The notes under the pieces were generated by a model, which had not been told where the DNA came from, did not search any database, and saw only the letters and a program-made list of their open reading frames with translations. From assembly GCA_022709485.1 (NCBI GenBank), contig JAKLIS010000050.1, forward strand, positions 1 to 8,208: 8,208 nucleotides of DNA, given 5' to 3'. The stretch's first letter is position 1. Each line of letters begins with the position of its first letter. A program made the position numbers and the translations under genes. This DNA comes from Elusimicrobiota bacterium. GTDB taxonomy: Bacteria; Elusimicrobiota; Elusimicrobia; F11. This document shows positions 6,832-8,208 of the stretch, one piece after another.

Positions 6832-7931
6832 TAAAAACCCCCGCTCGCCGCGCTGCCGGGCCGCGCCGGTCCCTGACAGGCATTCTTAACTTTATCAGGA
6901 TCATGAGCCTTCATAAGAGCGTCTTCCAGCTTGATTTTCTTCGTCTTGACCAGCTCTTCCAAGGAACGGTCCAAGGAGACCATCCCGAATTTGCTACCGG
7001 TTTCAATGGCGTTATAAATCATGTGCGTCTTTCCCTCCCGCATAAGGTTGGAAATGGCCGAAGTGACCATCATCACTTCTCTTGCCGCCACCCGGGTGGT
7101 GCCGTCCAACGAAGGAATTAACGTCTGCGAAATGACGGCCTTTAAACCCGTTGAAAGCTGAACCCGCACTTGCTGTTGCTGGTGAGGCGGAAACACGTCG
7201 ATGATTCTATCCACTGTCTGCGGGGCATCTGTAGTATGCAAAGTTCCGAATACCAGGTGGCCCGTTTCACTCGCGGTGAGCGCCAGCTGTATGGTTTCCA
7301 AATCCCGCATTTCTCCCACCAGGATGATATCGGGATCTTCTCTCAATGCCGATTTCAAGGCGTTCGCGAAAGATTGCGTGGTGGTGCCCACCTCCCGTTG
7401 CCGGATAATGGCCTTTTTGGGCTCATAAATATATTCGATGGGATCTTCAATCGTCAAAATGTGTTCTTTCCGAGAAGCGTTGATCATATCGATAAGAGCC
7501 GCTAAGGTGGTGGACTTACCCGATCCAGTGGGACCCGTAACCAGAACCAATCCTCTCGGCAACTTGGCCAATTCTTCGATGGCCGGGGTAAACCCCAGCG
7601 ATTTGGGATCGGGTATATTTGAGCTTATCACGCGGAGAACCGTTTCAACCCCCTGCCGGGCCATCAGCACATTCACGCGGAACCGCGCCAACTGGGGAAC
7701 AGAAAATGAACAGTCCAATTCTTGTTTTTCTTCAAATTTCCGACGCTGAGCTTCAAACAAAATGGAATAAACCATTTTTTGAGTGTCTTCGCCGGTGAGA
7801 ACCGGATACCCTTCAACGGGAACAATTTCCCCTAAAATGCGGGCCATGGGCGGTTTCCCGACCACCAAATGAATATCCGACGCTTTCTTTTGGACCGCTC
7901 GAGTCAATATCTCAACGAAATCATGTGCCAT
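6831..7931 (-). CDS. pilT: Type IV pilus retraction ATPase PilT
   Basis: Hexameric cytoplasmic ATPase of the GspE/PilT secretion superfamily that powers pilus depolymerisation for twitching motility. Length 366 residues (PilT is typically 345-370). The N-terminal PAS-like domain begins with KASDIHLVVGKPP (16-28). Walker A is GPTGSGKS (133-140); the Asp box is TIEDPIEYIYE (160-170); Walker B is DIILVGEMRD (201-210) with catalytic E207; the His box is TGHLVFGTLHTTDA (223-236) with H225 and H232. The PilT signature AIRNLIRE is present as AISNLMRE (292-299), with Ser replacing the first Arg. The signature and the FGMVSLDRSL segment favour PilT over PilB or GspE, which are longer and carry a tetracysteine zinc motif absent here; PilU is a less likely alternative. 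The tail after about 352 is rich in Gly, Ala and Pro. The ATG at 7929-7931 has AAGGGGG six bases upstream, the best ribosome-binding site in the window. Confidence 0.95.
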   Translation of the reverse strand: MAHDFVEILTRAVQKKASDIHLVVGKPPMARILGEIVPVEGYPVLTGEDTQKMVYSILFEAQRRKFEEKQELDCSFSVPQLARFRVNVLMARQGVETVLRVISSNIPDPKSLGFTPAIEELAKLPRGLVLVTGPTGSGKSTTLAALIDMINASRKEHILTIEDPIEYIYEPKKAIIRQREVGTTTQSFANALKSALREDPDIILVGEMRDLETIQLALTASETGHLVFGTLHTTDAPQTVDRIIDVFPPHQQQQVRVQLSTGLKAVISQTLIPSLDGTTRVAAREVMMVTSAISNLMREGKTHMIYNAIETGSKFGMVSLDRSLEELVKTKKIKLEDALMKAHDPDKVKNACQGPARPGSAASGGF

Positions 7932-8016
7932 TTATTTCCCCCTTATTGTCCACATTCCAAAATGTTTTGTGCCGTCATTATGAGCGTCATTCCCGCCAAA
8001 GCGGATGACGCGCGAA
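7932..8016 (-). other. Intergenic gap upstream of pilT
   Basis: This 85-base stretch is the only sizeable non-coding interval in the window. It separates the LytR_C-type gene from the pilT-to-bioF series, so a promoter for the downstream genes is most likely here. It contains the hairpin at 7985-8010 and the pilT ribosome-binding site. CATAAT (7976-7981, minus strand) resembles a -10 box, but I could not find a -35 hexamer at a convincing distance, so no promoter is annotated. Three copies of CGTCATT (7973-7979, 7985-7991, and 8032-8038 just inside the upstream gene) fall within 66 bases. Confidence 0.6.
7985..8010. repeat. Imperfect hairpin resembling a dispersed GTCATTCCCGC-type palindrome
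   Basis: CGTCAT, then a two-base TC bulge, then CCGC, a four-base CAAA loop, and GCGGATGACG on the right arm: ten base pairs interrupted only by the bulge. The left arm, CGTCATTCCCGC, matches the core of short dispersed palindromes that I know from many bacterial genomes (GTCATTCCCGC ... GCGGGAATGAC form). The right arm has lost two bases relative to that form. It begins eight bases after the upstream stop codon in the direction of transcription. No T tract follows on the minus strand, so it is not a classic intrinsic terminator; it could stabilise the upstream mRNA 3' end or be a degenerate repeat copy. Confidence 0.6.
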
Positions 8017-8208
8017 TTACCGCTCCAACCCCGTCATTTGGAAATTTTCACCTAAAACAACCTCGACGTCAACGAGGCTTTTGGAATTTATTTCAGAATG
8101 ATATCCATCCACACCTAACGTTTCCGCCACGCGCTTGGCGTTCAGTAAATCACCGGTCCGATCAATAACGCGGGTCGCCGGCTGTTTAATGGAATATGTG
8201 TCCCAATC
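8017..8208 (-). CDS. C-terminal end of a LytR_C-domain protein (partial)
   Basis: The last 63 residues plus stop of a gene whose 5' part lies beyond the right edge. The segment reads ATRVIDRTGDLLNAKRVAET, then LGVDGYHSEINSKSLVDVEV, then VLGEN. It fits the LytR_C fold: a strand with 'V.D.TG' or 'V.NGTG', a helix with A and VA residues, a 'LG..GY' turn, and a final strand ending 'VVLGEN'. This domain often follows an LCP (LytR-CpsA-Psr) domain in envelope proteins that attach polymers to peptidoglycan, but it also occurs alone after a membrane anchor; the visible part cannot tell which. The stop is at 8017-8019, 85 bases before pilT, so it is probably the end of a separate or leaky upstream unit. 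Domain assignment is from recognition of a short stretch. Confidence 0.7.
   Translation of the reverse strand, partial: DWDTYSIKQPATRVIDRTGDLLNAKRVAETLGVDGYHSEINSKSLVDVEVVLGENFQMTGLER

Noticed and set aside
6687..7121. A 144-codon plus-strand frame across the pilT/sensor junction.
   Set aside because: It is antisense to two clearly coding genes, with no family motif and no convincing ribosome-binding site.
7952..7965. A small inverted repeat, ACATT-CCAA-AATGT, between the hairpin and the pilT ribosome-binding site, possibly an operator.
   Set aside because: A five-base-pair AT-rich stem is expected by chance and there is no second copy.
7985..8010. The hairpin as an intrinsic terminator of the LytR_C-type gene.
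   Set aside because: No run of T follows the stem on the minus strand (nor on the plus strand), and the stem has a bulge.
7932..8016. A sigma-70 promoter for pilT using CATAAT as the -10 box.
   Set aside because: No -35 hexamer at 16-18 bases could be supported.

Overview
The window reads as a bacterial chromosomal segment of moderate GC content (about half), densely packed, with every supported gene on the minus strand; transcription therefore runs from position 8208 towards position 1. I saw no plasmid, phage, insertion-sequence, CRISPR, tRNA or rRNA signature. A PilT-type pilus ATPase points to a bacterium with type IV pili, probably Gram-negative. The protein variants and the mixed, very tight gene order fit a less-studied or candidate phylum (an Elusimicrobiota- or Omnitrophota-like lineage would be plausible), but that placement is a guess from general impression and not shown by any marker here.

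Layout in transcription order: (1) the 3' end of a gene with a LytR_C-like C-terminal domain (8017-8208). (2) An 85-base intergenic gap with an imperfect hairpin repeat (7985-8010). (3) pilT, the pilus retraction ATPase (6831-7931). (4) A cNMP-binding-fold plus GAF-like sensor protein whose start overlaps the pilT stop (5884-6831). (5) rsfS, ribosomal silencing factor (5462-5881). (6) argS, arginyl-tRNA synthetase (3800-5461). (7) bioB, biotin synthase (2717-3784). (8) A FabG-like SDR reductase (1991-2716). (9) A FabF-like ketosynthase starting at TTG (832-2010). (10) bioF, cut by the left edge (1-830).

From pilT to bioF the eight genes are separated by -20 to +15 bases. They look like one transcription unit or a translationally coupled series that mixes motility/sensing, translation and biotin functions. 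No stretch over 300 bases lacks a gene.

The most interesting part is the left half. A ketosynthase and a ketoacyl reductase sit between bioB and bioF with overlapping or abutting junctions. BioF needs a pimeloyl thioester, whose origin varies among bacteria, so the two fatty-acid-type enzymes are good candidates for a dedicated pimeloyl-chain-building module. Dehydratase, enoyl reductase, ACP, BioA, BioD and any BioC/BioH/BioW/BioZ-type gene are not in the window and may lie beyond the left edge.
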